Assembly (NCBI GenBank): GCA_945906715.1
Contig: CAMDRK010000067.1
Location: forward strand, 1-11,063
Source of the DNA: Nitrospira lenta
Lineage (GTDB): Bacteria; Nitrospirota; Nitrospiria; Nitrospirales; Nitrospiraceae
Direction: 5' to 3'
DNA: 11,063 nt
Under the pieces are notes generated by a model. It was given only the letters and a program-made list of their open reading frames with translations. It was not told where the DNA came from and did not search any database. How positions within the stretch are numbered: position 1 is the stretch's first letter; each line of letters starts with the position of its first letter. Positions 1-8,032 of this stretch are shown in pieces. The translations under genes were made by a program, and so were the position numbers.

Positions 1-634
1 ATTGAACCCCGTGGTTCTGCGCGAGCAAGACGGTGAACTGATCGCGCTGGATGCGGTGACGCTGCTCGATGGCGACGCCAAGTTCCGGCATCCCGATTGG
101 AACTTTGCCTTTGCCGCAGAATTCGGTCGGGCCTATTCCAAGCACGAAATGGAAGTGATGGCAGTCGATTCTAAGATCAAAGGGTCGGTCAAATTTATCG
201 AGATTCCAGGCGGGGATACGGCCATGCTCCCGGCGGGCGGCGGGGCCAGCGTCTATTATTCCGATGCGGTTGTCGCCCGTGGCGGCAAGTTGGCCAATTA
301 CGCAGAATATTCCGGTGATCCACCCGACTGGGCAGTGGAAGTCCTGACCGATAAGGTCTGCTCGTTGCCTGGGATCAAGAACATCATCGTCGGCGGCGCC
401 ATTGCCAATTTCACCGACGTGAAGAAGACATTTGGTGGCATCATCAACGGATTCCGCAAGGCGAAGTCCGAGGGCAAACTCAAGGACGTGAAAATTTGGG
501 TGCGCCGCGGTGGCCCGCGTGAGAAGGAAGGGCTCGATGCGATGCGCGCGCTCAAGGACGACGGGTTCGACATCAACGTCTTCGACCGCAACACGCCACT
601 GACCGATATCGTCGATAAGGCGCTTCTGAAATAG
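1..634 (+). CDS. aclB: ATP-citrate lyase subunit AclB, 3' part (partial CDS)
   Basis: AclB is the ATP-grasp/CoA-ligase-like subunit that, with AclA, cleaves citrate and CoA to acetyl-CoA and oxaloacetate using ATP, the defining step of the rTCA cycle. About 210 C-terminal residues are visible, matching the end of the first part of animal ACLY as I remember it: GGGASVYYSD near residue 80, a LANYAEYSG stretch near 98, the GGAIANF segment near 132, and RRGGPREKEGL near 169. The open frame runs off the left edge; base 1 is the third base of a codon and the next codons read L-N-P. This fits the ATP-grasp Mg-binding E-x-N-P motif, with its Glu codon just outside the window, so the TTG at position 2 is not a start. 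The full subunit is usually about 400 residues. Stop TAG at 632-634; aclA follows after 92 nt. Family call is firm; only the N-terminal half is unseen. Confidence 0.95.
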   Translation, partial: LNPVVLREQDGELIALDAVTLLDGDAKFRHPDWNFAFAAEFGRAYSKHEMEVMAVDSKIKGSVKFIEIPGGDTAMLPAGGGASVYYSDAVVARGGKLANYAEYSGDPPDWAVEVLTDKVCSLPGIKNIIVGGAIANFTDVKKTFGGIINGFRKAKSEGKLKDVKIWVRRGGPREKEGLDAMRALKDDGFDINVFDRNTPLTDIVDKALLK

Positions 635-726
635 GCACGAGTGCTGAGTTAGGAGGAAGCTCCGTCCGTCTCAGCACTCAGCACTTCGGAATTAGCACTC
701 AGCACTGAAAGAAGAGGGAGATCCCG
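635..726. repeat. Intergenic inverted heptamer array, aclB-aclA spacer
   Basis: The left arm AGTGCTGAGT (640-649) has exact reverse complements at 676-685 and 697-706. The right side is a strict 7-nt array from 671 to 705: TCAGCAC (671, 678), a diverged TTCGGAA (685), TTAGCAC (692), TCAGCAC (699). In RNA the single left arm could pair with either right-hand copy. The array ends shortly before the aclA ribosome binding site (AGGGAG, 715-720). No T-run follows, so a terminator is unlikely. Function unknown. Confidence 0.85.
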
Positions 727-2547
727 ATGAGCATCCTGGCAAACAAAGATACCTATGTAGTCATTCAGGGGGGCGTCGCAGGCGTGAACGCCGCGCGCCG
801 GATGGGCGAGTTCTGCTACCTGATTAAACGCTCGTTGAACGTCCTGGCCTTCGTCTATCCTCCTGACGCAGGCAAGACACACGAAATTCCCTACGGCAGC
901 GGCCTCGTGGCGGTTCCCATCTACAAGACTGTTGGGGAAGCGACCAAGAACCATCCCCAGATCAACACCAGTCTTGTCTACATCGGTGCGGATCGGGCCC
1001 TGAAGGGCGGGCTGGAAGCCTTGGACGATTCGCACATCAAGGTGGTCTCCATGATCACCGAGGGTGTGCCTGAAAAAGATGCCAAGATCCTGGGCCATCA
1101 TGCGACCAAGCTCGGGAAGGTCTTCAACGGCCCCTCGTCGATTGGGATCGTTTCAGCCGGCTCCTGCCGCTTGGGTGTCATCGGCGGCGCATTCGACAAC
1201 CTGGTGCTGTCGAAGCTCTACCGCGAAGGTTCGTTCGGGGTCATTACCAAGTCAGGCGGTCTCTCCAACGAAATTATTTGGATCTGCTCGCAGTTCGCCG
1301 ACGGTATCACGACGGCCATTGGGATCGGTGGCGATGCCTACCCGGGAACCGACTACGTCAGCTATCTCGACATGTTCGAAAACGATCCGCAAACGAAGGC
1401 GGTCGTTATCGTCGGCGAAATGGGCGGCAATCTTGAAGAGCGGGCAGCCGAGTGGTATGGAGCCAAGAAACGGCGTGTAAAGTTGATCGCTGTCGTCTCC
1501 GGCTTCTGCCAGGAAAGTTTGCCGAAGGGTATGAAGTTTGGCCATGCAGGCGCGAAGGAAGGCCTGAAAGGCGAAGGGTCGGCCCGTGCCAAGTCCGATG
1601 CTCTCAAGAAGTCCGGCGCCAACGTGCCGGCGACATTCGGCGCCTTGGGCCCCGCGATCAAAGAAGCCTATCAGGAACTGTTGAAGTCCGGCCAGGTCAA
1701 GGAGCCGGTTGAGCCGCTCGTGCTGCCGAAGTTGCCGAAGTCGATTGAAGAGGCCATGAAGGCAGACGAAGTCATGGTGGCTCCGCTGATTCGTACGACC
1801 ATCAGCGACGACCGTGGCGATGAGCCCTGCTACGACGGATACCCGGCTTCCGAACTTATCAATAAAGGCTACCAGATTCCCCATGTCGTAGGACTGTTGT
1901 GGGATAAGCGCCTGATCTCCCAACAAGAAGCTGAAATCATTAAGCGCATCATGATGCTCTCAGCCGACCATGGCCCCTGCGTGAGCGGGGCTCTTGGGAC
2001 GATCATTGCAGCCTGTGCCGGAATTGGCATGTCCCAGTCGGTGGCAGCCGGACTCATCATGATCGGCCCTCGTTTTGGCGGCGCCGTGACCGACGCAGGC
2101 CGGTTCTTCAAGTATGCTGTCGATAATAAAATGACAGTTGATGATTTCTTGGCCTACATGAAGAAAAACCACGGGCCTGTGCCGGGAATCGGACATCGGG
2201 TCAAGAGCCTGCGTAATCCGGACAAGCGGGTGAAGGAGCTGGTCGGGTATGTCAAGAGCTTGAACATCAAGACCCCCTGCCTGGACTTTGCGCTCGAAGT
2301 GGAAAAGATCACCTCGGTGAAGAAGGACAACCTGATTTTGAACGTGGACGGTACGATGGCGGCGGTCCTTGTCGACATCGGGTTCCCGGTCGACAGTTTG
2401 AACGGCTTCTTCATTCTGTCACGTACGATCGGGTTGATCGGACATTGGGTGGATCAGAAACGGCAGGATAGCCGCTTGATCCGGCTGTTCGATTATCTGG
2501 TCAATTATGCGGCGCCGAAGCGGCGGGAAGTGCCGCCGCTGAAGTAA
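727..2547 (+). CDS. aclA: ATP-citrate lyase subunit AclA (CoA-ligase + citrate-synthase-like)
   Basis: Large subunit of bacterial two-subunit ATP-citrate lyase. It receives the phosphoryl group on a histidine and completes citryl-CoA formation and cleavage to acetyl-CoA and oxaloacetate. The 606 residues are close to the usual length of about 610. The N-terminal CoA-binding/ligase half (about 1-320) carries the phosphohistidine loop FGHAGAKEG with His273, equivalent to human ACLY His760. The C-terminal citrate-synthase-like half carries ADHGP (His415), GIGHRVKS (His490) and LNVDG (Asp541). The spacings of 75 and 51 residues equal those of human His900/His975/Asp1026, so the catalytic triad is intact. 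Start ATG 727 has an AGAGGGAG ribosome binding site at 713-720, 6 nt upstream. It sits 92 nt after aclB and 88 nt before aconitase, in one co-directional operon. Cytoplasmic; no signal peptide or membrane segment. Presence of AclA with AclB implies a functional rTCA cycle. Confidence 0.97.
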   Translation: MSILANKDTYVVIQGGVAGVNAARRMGEFCYLIKRSLNVLAFVYPPDAGKTHEIPYGSGLVAVPIYKTVGEATKNHPQINTSLVYIGADRALKGGLEALDDSHIKVVSMITEGVPEKDAKILGHHATKLGKVFNGPSSIGIVSAGSCRLGVIGGAFDNLVLSKLYREGSFGVITKSGGLSNEIIWICSQFADGITTAIGIGGDAYPGTDYVSYLDMFENDPQTKAVVIVGEMGGNLEERAAEWYGAKKRRVKLIAVVSGFCQESLPKGMKFGHAGAKEGLKGEGSARAKSDALKKSGANVPATFGALGPAIKEAYQELLKSGQVKEPVEPLVLPKLPKSIEEAMKADEVMVAPLIRTTISDDRGDEPCYDGYPASELINKGYQIPHVVGLLWDKRLISQQEAEIIKRIMMLSADHGPCVSGALGTIIAACAGIGMSQSVAAGLIMIGPRFGGAVTDAGRFFKYAVDNKMTVDDFLAYMKKNHGPVPGIGHRVKSLRNPDKRVKELVGYVKSLNIKTPCLDFALEVEKITSVKKDNLILNVDGTMAAVLVDIGFPVDSLNGFFILSRTIGLIGHWVDQKRQDSRLIRLFDYLVNYAAPKRREVPPLK

Positions 2548-2625
2548 GTGCTGAGTAGCGAGTGCTGAGTTCTGAGTACGAAGCCTGGTCTTCCCTCTCA
2601 GCACTCAGCACTCAGAACTTCAAGG
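2547..2625. repeat. Intergenic inverted heptamer array, aclA-aconitase spacer
   Basis: The left array keeps a strict 7-nt phase from the last base of the aclA stop codon: AGTGCTG (2547), AGTAGCG (2554), AGTGCTG (2561), AGTTCTG (2568). The right array is TCAGCAC (2598, 2605), TCAGAAC (2612), then TTCAAGG (2619), whose end runs into the aconitase ribosome binding site. AGTGCTGAGT can pair with ACTCAGCACT in more than one register. Same unit family as at 635-726 and 9615-9686. Confidence 0.85.
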
Positions 2626-2635
2626 AGCAACTGTT

Positions 2636-4882
2636 ATGTCGATAGATCTAGCCAAAAACTTGTATGCGAAGATGCCTGATGTGCTCGCGAAGGCCAGGAA
2701 GAAGTTCGGCCGAGGTCTGACCCTGTCGGAGAAGGTGCTGGTTTCGCACGCGGACGATTTCGACAGCCAGGTGTGGGAACGTGGCAAGGCGATGCTGGCC
2801 CTGCGGCCTGATCGCGTGGCGATGCAGGATGCGACGGCCCAGATGGCCATCTTGCAGTTCATGCAGGCCAACAAGGCACAAGCTGCCGTGCCGAGTACCA
2901 TCCATTGCGATCACTTGATTCGCGCCGAGATGGGTTCCGAGAAGGACCTACTCCGCGCGGTGGATGAGAACGCAGAGGTCTATAACTTTCTCGCCTCGGC
3001 AGCAAAGAAGTACGGCATTGGCTTCTGGAAACCCGGCGCCGGGATCATTCACCAAGTCGTGCTGGAGAACTATGCGTTTCCCGGAAGTTTGATCATCGGC
3101 ACCGACTCACATACGCCGAACGGTGGCGGGCTCGGTGGCCTAGCGATTGGAGTTGGTGGCGCAGATGCAGGCGAAGTGATGGCAGGTCTGCCCTGGGAAG
3201 TCCTCCATCCGAAACTGATCGGTATCCGCCTGACTGGAAAGTTGAGCGGCTGGGCCTCGCCGAAGGACGTGATCCTGTACCTCTGCGGCTTGCTCACGGT
3301 GAAGGGCGGGACGAATAAGATCGTTGAATACTTTGGCCCTGGCGCAGAGACCATCAGCGCGACCGGTAAGGGGACGATCTGCAACATGGGCGCAGAATTA
3401 GGCGCCACGACGTCGGTGTTTCCCTTCGACCAGAAGATGGTTGCCTATCTGAACATCACGGATCGGGCAGATCTGGCCAAGCTTGCGATCGCCAACCAGT
3501 CATTGCTTGTCCCGGACCCCGAGGTCGCTCAGTCGCCTGAGAAGTACTACGACCAGATTGTCGAAATCGATCTGTCGACGCTCGAACCCCACGTCGTTGG
3601 GCCTCATACGCCGGACCTTGCCAGGCCGATTTCTAAGATGGCGGCGGAAGCCAAGGAGAAGGGGTATCCAGTCCAGCTCAAGGCGGCGCTCATTGGCAGC
3701 TGCACCAACTCATCCTATGAAGACATCAGCCGTTCAGCTCACATCGCTCAGCAGGGGTTGAAGGCCGGGCTCAAAGCGAAGGCCTCGTTCCTCGTGTCTC
3801 CTGGCTCCGAGCGCATTTACAACACGATGAAACGCGATGGGTTCTTGGAGACATTTGAACAGTTGGGCGGCACAGTGTTGTCTAATTCTTGCGGCCCCTG
3901 TATCGGGCAGTGGAAGAGGGCCGATGGGGTGAAGGGAAAAGCGGATTCGATCGTCAGTTCCTTCAACCGCAATTTCCCTGGCCGCAACGACGGCATCAAT
4001 GAAACATTGTCGTTCCTTGCGAGCCCGGAAGTCGTAACGGCTTACGCCATCACGGGCGATCTTGGCTTCGATCCTGTGAATCAGACCCTCAAGGGAGCCG
4101 ATGGCAAGGAATTCAAGTTTCTGCCTCCGGTTGGTGAAGAGCTTCCGGCCAAGGGTTTCGCGAAGGGTGAAGAGGGATTCGTTGCGCCGGCTGCCAGTGG
4201 CGAGGGCTTGACCGTCGAAGTTCCTCCGACCAGCGAGCGGCTGCAACTATTGCAGCCCTTTCCGCGCTGGGACGGCAAGGACTTTGAGAAGCTGCCGCTC
4301 TTGATCAAGACCAAGGGCAAGACGACGACCGATCACATTTCTCCAGCCGGTCCCTGGCTCAGATTCCGGGGCCATTTGGACAGGATTAGCGACAATATGT
4401 TCATGGGAGCGAACAATGCGTTCTTCCCCGAGCCAGGCAAGGGGACGGATGTCTTAACGGGCGAAACGGGGCTGACCATGGCCCAGATTGCCCGCCGGTA
4501 CAAAGCGAAGAGCATCGGTTCTATCGTGGTCGGCGACGAGAATTACGGGGAAGGCAGCAGCCGCGAACATGCGGCCATGTCGCCGCGATTCCTCAATGTG
4601 CTCGTCGTTATCACGAAGAGTTTTGCCCGCATTCACGAGACTAATTTGAAGAAGCAGGGGATCTTGGCGTTGACCTTCGCTGACCCGAAGGATTACGAGA
4701 AGATCGAGCAACAGGACCGCATCAGCGTGACAGGGCTAAGCAGTCTGGCTCTTGGCAAACCGGTGCAAGTGACCATCCATAAGGCGGATGGCAAGTCACT
4801 CACCATTCAGGCGAACCACAGCATCACCGAGCAGCAGATTGCATGGTTCAAGGCCGGTTCGGCGCTCAATGCGCTGAATTAA
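2636..4882 (+). CDS. acn: Aconitate hydratase (mitochondrial-type aconitase)
   Basis: Interconverts citrate and isocitrate via cis-aconitate with a labile [4Fe-4S] cluster; in the rTCA direction it would supply citrate to AclAB. The 748 residues match the mitochondrial-type family rather than the roughly 890-residue AcnA/IRP type or AcnB. Cluster ligands are visible as GSCTNSS (Cys356) and NSCGPCIG (Cys419, Cys422). The 63- and 3-residue spacings are those of mitochondrial aconitase Cys385/448/451. The swivel domain has ENYGEGSSREHAA, with Ser641 aligning to the catalytic Ser642 of the mature pig enzyme and Arg643 nearby. A GTDSHTPNGGG motif near residue 156 is the usual substrate-binding segment. 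Start ATG 2636 has AAGGAG at 2622-2627, 8 nt upstream. It is followed after only 24 nt by idh, suggesting tight co-expression of the two consecutive steps. I use the generic symbol acn because acnA usually denotes the longer family. Confidence 0.96.
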   Translation: MSIDLAKNLYAKMPDVLAKARKKFGRGLTLSEKVLVSHADDFDSQVWERGKAMLALRPDRVAMQDATAQMAILQFMQANKAQAAVPSTIHCDHLIRAEMGSEKDLLRAVDENAEVYNFLASAAKKYGIGFWKPGAGIIHQVVLENYAFPGSLIIGTDSHTPNGGGLGGLAIGVGGADAGEVMAGLPWEVLHPKLIGIRLTGKLSGWASPKDVILYLCGLLTVKGGTNKIVEYFGPGAETISATGKGTICNMGAELGATTSVFPFDQKMVAYLNITDRADLAKLAIANQSLLVPDPEVAQSPEKYYDQIVEIDLSTLEPHVVGPHTPDLARPISKMAAEAKEKGYPVQLKAALIGSCTNSSYEDISRSAHIAQQGLKAGLKAKASFLVSPGSERIYNTMKRDGFLETFEQLGGTVLSNSCGPCIGQWKRADGVKGKADSIVSSFNRNFPGRNDGINETLSFLASPEVVTAYAITGDLGFDPVNQTLKGADGKEFKFLPPVGEELPAKGFAKGEEGFVAPAASGEGLTVEVPPTSERLQLLQPFPRWDGKDFEKLPLLIKTKGKTTTDHISPAGPWLRFRGHLDRISDNMFMGANNAFFPEPGKGTDVLTGETGLTMAQIARRYKAKSIGSIVVGDENYGEGSSREHAAMSPRFLNVLVVITKSFARIHETNLKKQGILALTFADPKDYEKIEQQDRISVTGLSSLALGKPVQVTIHKADGKSLTIQANHSITEQQIAWFKAGSALNALN

Positions 4883-4883
4883 C

Positions 4884-4900
4884 AAGGAGCGAAAAGAGGG
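4884..4900 (+). promoter_or_regulatory. Tandem ribosome binding sites before idh
   Basis: The 24-nt aconitase-idh gap contains AAGGAG (4884-4889) and a second purine motif AGAGGG (4895-4900). They lie 17 and 6 nt upstream of the idh ATG at 4907. The second has the better spacing. This is the only spacer in the block without a heptamer-array element. Confidence 0.6.
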
Positions 4901-4906
4901 ATCACC

Positions 4907-7138
4907 ATGACGACCAAAGCGGACAAAATTATCTATACGAAGACCGATGAAGCGCCCATGCTGGCGACCTATTCGTTTCTGCCGATTATCAACGCCTTCA
5001 GCAAGGCGGCCGGCGTAGCCGTTGAATTGCGTGATATTTCACTAGCCGGACGTATCCTCGCCGTGTTTCCCGATTACCTGACGCCGCAGCAGAAGCAGGC
5101 GGATGCCTTGTCAGAATTGGGCGAGATGGCCAAGACACCGGAGGCGAATATCATCAAGCTTCCGAACATCAGCGCGTCGCTTCCTCAGATCCAAGAAGCG
5201 GTCAAGGAATTGCAAAGTCAGGGCTATAAGCTTCCCGAGTATCCTGAGAGTCCGAAAGACGATAAAGAGAAGGACATCAAGGCCCGCTACGACAAAGTTA
5301 AGGGCAGCGCCGTCAACCCGGTTTTGCGCGAAGGCAACTCCGATCGCCGTGCGCCGCTCTCCGTGAAGGCTCACACCAGAAAACATCCCCATAAGATGGG
5401 AGCTTGGAGTCCCGACTCCAAGACGCATGTCAGCCATATGAAGGGTGGGGATTTCCGGTCCAACGAACAGTCCGTGACCATGACTGCGGCGACCGATGCG
5501 AAGATCGAGTTCGTCGGTCAGGACGGCAAGACGACTGTGCTCAAGCCGAAAGTGGCATTGCAGGCCAATGAAATCATCGACGCCACCTTCATGAGCAAGA
5601 AGGCTCTGCGGCAGTTCCTGGAGGAGCAGATCGAAGATTCCAAGAAGCAGGGCGTGCTGTTCTCGATTCATATGAAGGCTACCATGATGAAGATCTCGGA
5701 TCCCAAGATCTTCGGTCATGCCGTGACGGTGTTTTATAAGGACGTGTTCGAAAAACACGGCGAGACGCTCAAAAAGCTTGGTGTGGATCCGGACAACGGC
5801 CTTGGCGATCTCTACACGAAGATCAAAGCTCTGCCCGAGGATCAGCGCAAAGCCATCGAAGCCGACGTTCAAGCTGTGTACCAGAAGCGGCCTCCGATGG
5901 CGATGGTGAATTCCGACAAGGGAATCACCAACCTGCATGTGCCCAGCGACATCATTATCGATGCCTCCATGCCCCCGGTCATTCGCGACAGCGGCAAGAT
6001 GTGGGGCCCTGATGGCAAGGCGGCTGACGCTAAGTGTGTGATTCCGGATTCCAGCTACGCGCCGGTCTATCACGAGGTCGTTGAGTTCTGTAAGAAGCAC
6101 GGCGCCTTCGATCCGAAGACGATGGGCAGCGTGCCTAACGTCGGCCTCATGGCGCAAGCGGCGGAAGAATATGGCTCGCACGACAAGACCTTCAAGTCGC
6201 CGGGTAACGGCACGATTCGCGTGGTGGATGCCTCGGGGAAGACGTTACTGGAACACCAGGTGGAAGAAGGGGATATCTGGCGGATGTGTCAGGTGAAGGA
6301 TGCGCCGATCAAGGACTGGGTCAAGCTGGCGGTGAATCGTGCGAAGGCTACCGGAGCCCCGGCAGTTTTTTGGCTGGACAAGACCAGAGCGCACGATGCC
6401 CAATTGCTCACGAAGGTCGAACGTTACTTAAAAGATCATGATACCAAGGGTCTCGACATTCGGACCATGACGCCGGCAGAGGCGACGCGCCTTTCATTGG
6501 AGCGGATCAAGGAAGGCAAAGATACGATCTCTGTGACGGGAAACGTGTTGCGGGACTATCTCACAGACCTGTTCCCGATTCTCGAAATCGGGACCAGTGC
6601 CAAGATGCTTTCGATCGTTCCTCTGCTGAACGGCGGCGGTTTGTTCGAAACCGGCGCCGGCGGTTCCGCGCCCAAACATGTGCAGCAGTTCCAGGAGGAA
6701 GGGTATTTGCGCTGGGATTCGCTCGGTGAGTTCCTCGCGCTCGCCGCCTCATTGGAACATCTTGCCAAGGTGGGGAACAACCAAGCGGCAAAGATTTTGG
6801 CCGACGCGCTCGATCAGGCCAATGCGAAGTTCCTGGAGAGCAATAAGTCGCCAGCCCGTAAAGTCGGCGAAATCGATAATCGCGGGAGCCATTTCTATCT
6901 GGCGTTGTATTGGGCCCAAGCGTTGGCGCAACAGACTCAGGATAAGGGTCTGGCAGCGCGCTTTGTCAAGATCGCCAAGGAGATGGCGGATAATGAAGCC
7001 AAGATCACGGGCGAATTACTCGCGGCTCAGGGCAAGCCGGTCGATGTCGGCGGGTACTATCATCCTGACGATGCCAAGGCGTCAAAAGCGATGCGTCCAA
7101 GCCAGACGTTAAACGCGATCGTGGATGCGATTGCCTGA
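4907..7138 (+). CDS. idh: Monomeric NADP-dependent isocitrate dehydrogenase
   Basis: In the rTCA direction it reductively carboxylates 2-oxoglutarate to isocitrate with NADPH; in the oxidative direction it does the reverse. The 743 residues belong to the large monomeric IDH family (Azotobacter vinelandii type, about 741 residues), unrelated in length to the usual 400-residue dimeric form. Remembered A. vinelandii active-site residues map with a constant offset of +2: Ser134, Asn137, Arg147 (in LREGNSDRRAP), Lys257, Asp352, Tyr422, Arg549 and Asp550. NADP-contacting His591, Arg602 and Arg651 are also present. Conserved stretches include NIIKLPNISAS near residue 82, GSAVNPVLREGN near 133, NSDKGITNLHVPSD near 339 and GNVLRDYLTDLFP near 545. 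Start ATG 4907 is the natural family N-terminus, leading into KIIYTKTDEAP. No signal peptide. The specific NADP requirement is family knowledge, not shown here. Confidence 0.97.
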   Translation: MTTKADKIIYTKTDEAPMLATYSFLPIINAFSKAAGVAVELRDISLAGRILAVFPDYLTPQQKQADALSELGEMAKTPEANIIKLPNISASLPQIQEAVKELQSQGYKLPEYPESPKDDKEKDIKARYDKVKGSAVNPVLREGNSDRRAPLSVKAHTRKHPHKMGAWSPDSKTHVSHMKGGDFRSNEQSVTMTAATDAKIEFVGQDGKTTVLKPKVALQANEIIDATFMSKKALRQFLEEQIEDSKKQGVLFSIHMKATMMKISDPKIFGHAVTVFYKDVFEKHGETLKKLGVDPDNGLGDLYTKIKALPEDQRKAIEADVQAVYQKRPPMAMVNSDKGITNLHVPSDIIIDASMPPVIRDSGKMWGPDGKAADAKCVIPDSSYAPVYHEVVEFCKKHGAFDPKTMGSVPNVGLMAQAAEEYGSHDKTFKSPGNGTIRVVDASGKTLLEHQVEEGDIWRMCQVKDAPIKDWVKLAVNRAKATGAPAVFWLDKTRAHDAQLLTKVERYLKDHDTKGLDIRTMTPAEATRLSLERIKEGKDTISVTGNVLRDYLTDLFPILEIGTSAKMLSIVPLLNGGGLFETGAGGSAPKHVQQFQEEGYLRWDSLGEFLALAASLEHLAKVGNNQAAKILADALDQANAKFLESNKSPARKVGEIDNRGSHFYLALYWAQALAQQTQDKGLAARFVKIAKEMADNEAKITGELLAAQGKPVDVGGYYHPDDAKASKAMRPSQTLNAIVDAIA

Positions 7139-7142
7139 AAAC

Positions 7143-7212
7143 GGTAAGGGGTAAGGGGTGAACAGTGAGGGGTGGCTTCTCACCTAACCCCTTACCCTTC
7201 ACCCCTCACCGA
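7143..7212. repeat. Intergenic inverted heptamer array, idh-Fe-S subunit spacer
   Basis: The left array has strict 7-nt units: GGTAAGG (7143, 7150), GGTGAAC (7157), AGTGAGG (7164). The right array is TAACCCC (7185), TTACCCT (7192), TCACCCC (7199), TCACCGA (7206). GGTAAGGGGT (7143-7152) is complementary to 7187-7196, and GTGAGGGGTG (7165-7174) to 7200-7209. The architecture and period match the GTGCTGA elements but the unit sequence is different. The right arm ends 12 nt before the next start codon. Confidence 0.85.
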
Positions 7213-7214
7213 TT

Positions 7215-7220
7215 CGAGGG
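7215..7220 (+). promoter_or_regulatory. Ribosome binding site that fixes the Fe-S subunit start
   Basis: CGAGGG at 7215-7220 lies 4 nt before ATG 7225. The alternative upstream GTG at 7165 would put the N-terminal 20 residues inside the repeat element and has no comparable site, so 7225 is preferred. Confidence 0.6.
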
Positions 7221-7224
7221 AAAG

Positions 7225-7935
7225 ATGGCACAAGAAGATACGAACATCATTGATCAGCCGGAAGTCATCCGGCACAAGATGGTCACGGTTGAGATCGCCG
7301 GCAAGAAGTATGAAGTGCCGGAGGGGATCACGATCATTAAGGCTCTGTGGTACTCGGGCCAGGAAGTCGTCCGTGGGGCCGGCTGTCTTGGCGGGTTCTG
7401 CGGCGCCTGCGCGGCCTACTATCGGACCAAAGATGATCCGAAAGTGAGGACCTGCCTGGCCTGCCAAATGGCGGTACAAGATGGTATGTCGATCACGATG
7501 ATGCCGCCGTTCCCGGCCCGGAAGGCCACCTACGATATTCAGACGCTCAAAGATCCGAAGCAGGACCTCTTCAATCTCTATCCCGAAGCCCCGCTTTGCC
7601 GAAACTGCAACGCTTGCACCGAAGCCTGCCCGCAGAAGATCGATGTGCGGGAGGGAGTCTGGAAGGCCGTCTTCGGAGATTTCAAGAGTGTGTCCGAGAT
7701 GTTCATGGATTGCGTCATGTGCGGGATGTGCACGCCGGTCTGCATTGCGGACATCGCTCCCAATCTCGTGGCCCTCTACGTGAGCCGGGCGCAGGGAGCT
7801 CATTTCACCGAAAAGCCTTTGGGCTTGGACGCGCGCATCAAGGAAATTCAAGATGGCCGTTTCGACGACGAGTGGGCCACGATCCTCAAGATGAGCGAAA
7901 AAGAACTGGCCGATCACTGCGCAACCGTCAAGTGA
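7225..7935 (+). CDS. frdB: Fumarate reductase/succinate dehydrogenase-family iron-sulfur subunit
   Basis: Probable electron-transfer subunit passing electrons to the flavoprotein encoded next. 236 residues from ATG 7225. Residues about 19-98 form a plant-type [2Fe-2S] ferredoxin domain with Cys54, Cys59, Cys62 and Cys77 (plus Cys80); the CX4CX2C spacing fits SDH/FRD B subunits. The second half holds two full four-cysteine motifs: Cys125/128/131/135 followed by Pro, and Cys163/166/169/173 followed by Ile. Classical SdhB/FrdB instead has CX2CX2CX3CP and a CX5CX3CP motif that builds the 3Fe-4S cluster near quinone. This protein therefore looks like a [2Fe-2S] plus 2x[4Fe-4S] relay of the TfrB/HdrC kind. 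No membrane segment. It lies 97 nt before the flavoprotein and in the rTCA operon, which supports a fumarate reductase role; the electron donor is not visible. Symbol is by role and context, not proven orthology. Confidence 0.82.
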   Translation: MAQEDTNIIDQPEVIRHKMVTVEIAGKKYEVPEGITIIKALWYSGQEVVRGAGCLGGFCGACAAYYRTKDDPKVRTCLACQMAVQDGMSITMMPPFPARKATYDIQTLKDPKQDLFNLYPEAPLCRNCNACTEACPQKIDVREGVWKAVFGDFKSVSEMFMDCVMCGMCTPVCIADIAPNLVALYVSRAQGAHFTEKPLGLDARIKEIQDGRFDDEWATILKMSEKELADHCATVK

Positions 7936-7938
7936 GGC

Positions 7939-8030
7939 GTCATTGGTCAATAGTTAACCGTCAAGGGTGAGGAGATTGTTGCAGACTCCCTACCGTTGAC
8001 CTTTGACGAATGACGATTGACGAATTGAAT
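7939..8030. repeat. Intergenic inverted heptamer array, Fe-S subunit-flavoprotein spacer
   Basis: Third unit family with the same period. Left: GTCATTG (7939), GTCAATA (7946), GTTAACC (7953), GTCAAGG (7960), GTGAGGA (7967). Right: TTGACCT (7996), TTGACGA (8003), ATGACGA (8010), TTGACGA (8017), ATTGAAT (8024). GTCAA on the left is complementary to TTGAC on the right, so imperfect pairing is possible. The right array reaches to 2 nt before the flavoprotein ATG and leaves no room for a ribosome binding site. Confidence 0.8.
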
Positions 8031-8032
8031 CC

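Noticed and set aside
671..705. Heptamer array as a CRISPR
   Set aside because: The repeats are 7 nt and directly abut with no unique spacers; no cas gene is present.
1252..1926. 224-codon minus-strand open frame opposite aclA
   Set aside because: Same reason: shadow of aclA, His/Arg-rich low-information protein, no ribosome binding site context of its own.
2547..2618. Spacer hairpins as intrinsic terminators
   Set aside because: No T-run follows the stems, and the next co-directional gene with a good ribosome binding site starts within a few tens of bases.
5111..6181. Long open frame (356 codons) on the minus strand opposite idh
   Set aside because: It lies wholly within a well-supported gene, shows no recognisable domain, and is typical of antisense frames in GC-rich coding DNA.
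7165..7224. Upstream GTG start adding 20 residues to the Fe-S subunit
   Set aside because: The added residues would be encoded by the repeat array, and ATG 7225 has a nearby purine-rich site and a sensible family N-terminus.
7639..7970. Plus-strand frame overlapping the end of the Fe-S subunit and the following spacer
   Set aside because: Out-of-frame shadow; Arg-rich, no motif, and the real frame explains the cysteine motifs.
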